From Bacteroidota bacterium (GTDB lineage: Bacteria; Bacteroidota; Bacteroidia; Chitinophagales; Saprospiraceae): a DNA stretch of 7,603 bases. The stretch is taken from the NCBI GenBank assembly GCA_008501835.1, contig QQUB01000336.1, positions 1 through 7,603 on the forward strand. The letters are read 5' to 3'. The notes under the pieces were generated by a model. The model ran no database searches. It was not told the DNA's origin and saw only the letters and a list, made by a program, of their open reading frames with translations. Both the position numbers and the translations under genes were made by a program. Every line of letters begins with the position of its first letter. Positions within the stretch are counted from its first letter, which is position 1. Below are positions 6,756-7,603 of this stretch, piece by piece.

Positions 6756-7603
6756 TTATTGAATTTTTTCAATTTTCCTTTCAAATTCCAAACTAGCCAT
6801 AATAAAGGGTCCAGTGGCTTTGGTGTCATTACTGCGAACCTCTTCATTAATATAATATTCATAACTTCCATCCCGATAGGGGTTACCTCCAAGCCCTGCA
6901 ACTGCACAACATTTATGGATGTGTACTTCACCTGAAGGTTCTACTTCTATTAAATTTTCGATTATTCCATCGTAGGCTTTTCTTGCCACAGCTTTGTATT
7001 CTAACGGGAGGTATCCATTGTTTACTCCTTTTATCAGAGCATATGAAAACATGCTGGAGACCGTTGCTTCCAGATAATTGCCTTGTTGACCTCCCTTGTC
7101 AAGGACCTGGAACCAGAGACCAGTGTTTTCGTCCTGGACCTTGGTTACTGCTTCAGCAAGACGATTAAGAATGTCGATAATTTCCTGACGTTGGGAATGA
7201 TCATCAGGGAAGTAATCGAGAACATCCACAAGGGCCATGGCGTACCAACCCATTGCTCTTCCCCAGAATTCTGGAGATTTTCCAGTTTCCGGATTTGACC
7301 AGGTTTGAACCCGGCTTTCATCCCAACCATGATACAACAGGCCTGTTTTTTCGTCACGTGTATGGTTTTCCATAAGGATAAGCTGATGAGCAATATCATC
7401 AAATGCATCAGGTTCATTATAGCGCTGGGCAAACTGGGCATAATATGGAGCTCCCATATAAAGACCATCGAGCCACATTTGATAGGTGTACCTCAGCTTG
7501 TGCCAAAACCCATCATCGGTGGTCCTTGGTTGCCATTCCAATTGTTTCCTCAAGGTAAACATCACCTTTTCGTAGCGTTCATCTTTTGTTTGGTCGTACA
7601 GAC
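6756..7603 (-). CDS. GH105 unsaturated rhamnogalacturonyl (or glucuronyl) hydrolase, C-terminal 281 residues (partial)
   Basis: GH105 enzymes hydrate the double bond of the unsaturated uronic acid left by polysaccharide lyases, releasing it from rhamnose. The frame is open from the right edge to the TAA at 6758-6756, so the true start and any signal peptide lie outside. A GTG at 7565 is only an internal valine codon. Counting from the first complete codon, motifs are MWLDGLYMGAPY (42-53, Asp45 the likely general acid/base), HGWD (91-94), WGRAMGWYAM (113-122), YLEATVSSMFSYAL (176-189) and DGSYEYYINEEV (244-255). The spacing from Asp45 to His91, Arg115 and Trp119 (46, 70, 74) equals that between Asp143, His189, Arg213 and Trp217 of B. 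subtilis YteR, as I recall its numbering. About 98 catalytic-domain residues are missing. The neighbours favour rhamnogalacturonan breakdown; ulvan or another uronyl-rhamnose polymer is also possible, since GH105 covers these. Confidence 0.93.
   Translation of the reverse strand, partial: LYDQTKDERYEKVMFTLRKQLEWQPRTTDDGFWHKLRYTYQMWLDGLYMGAPYYAQFAQRYNEPDAFDDIAHQLILMENHTRDEKTGLLYHGWDESRVQTWSNPETGKSPEFWGRAMGWYAMALVDVLDYFPDDHSQRQEIIDILNRLAEAVTKVQDENTGLWFQVLDKGGQQGNYLEATVSSMFSYALIKGVNNGYLPLEYKAVARKAYDGIIENLIEVEPSGEVHIHKCCAVAGLGGNPYRDGSYEYYINEEVRSNDTKATGPFIMASLEFERKIEKIQ

Noticed and set aside
7563..7565. GTG as the start of the GH105 gene
   Set aside because: The same frame continues open to the right edge with sensible residues, and a start here would remove about 110 residues of the catalytic barrel, so the gene is truncated by the window.
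1..7603. tRNA, rRNA, CRISPR, insertion sequence or phage elements
   Set aside because: No repeat arrays, terminal inverted repeats with a transposase, or structured RNA signatures were seen; nearly all bases are in the eight genes.

Overview
The window is one strand-coherent block of eight genes, all read from the minus strand (right to left), with almost no non-coding DNA. The content and style suggest a member of the Bacteroidota. The evidence is short A/T-rich leaders with mostly no Shine-Dalgarno motif, a solute-binding protein made as a lipoprotein, and enzyme versions that look like the Bacteroidota forms (a KdgK with VDRVGGGDSF, a UxaA with an insert absent from the E. coli enzyme). 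Genus cannot be set from the sequence. No base-composition break, mobile element or RNA gene is visible.

In transcription order: the C-terminal three quarters of a GH105 unsaturated rhamnogalacturonyl/glucuronyl hydrolase (7603-6756, cut by the right edge); a 118-base gap with inverted repeats; uxaC uronate isomerase (6637-5234); kdgK 2-keto-3-deoxygluconate kinase (5219-4182); a KDPG aldolase (4156-3488); a three-part TRAP transporter, dctP (3485-2514), dctQ (2455-1964) and dctM (1913-627); and the first 204 codons of uxaA altronate dehydratase (614 to the left edge).

Together these form a hexuronate-use operon. The TRAP system would bring free uronate across the inner membrane. UxaC isomerises galacturonate to tagaturonate (or glucuronate to fructuronate), a reductase not seen here (UxaB or UxuB) would make altronate or mannonate, and UxaA dehydrates altronate to 2-keto-3-deoxygluconate (KDG). 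KdgK phosphorylates KDG, and the aldolase splits KDPG into pyruvate and glyceraldehyde-3-phosphate. The GH105 enzyme cleaves unsaturated uronyl-rhamnose products of lyases. Its unsaturated uronate also ends at KDG, through KduI and KduD, which are not in the window. KdgK and the aldolase are therefore the shared exit of both branches, which fits pectin (rhamnogalacturonan) or possibly ulvan as the source polysaccharide.

This is a recognisable pathway, not a new system. The points most worth a second look are the use of a lipoprotein TRAP for uronates beside a GH105, a potential stem-loop between dctP and dctQ, inverted repeats in the only sizeable intergenic gap, and small active-site differences in the aldolase.
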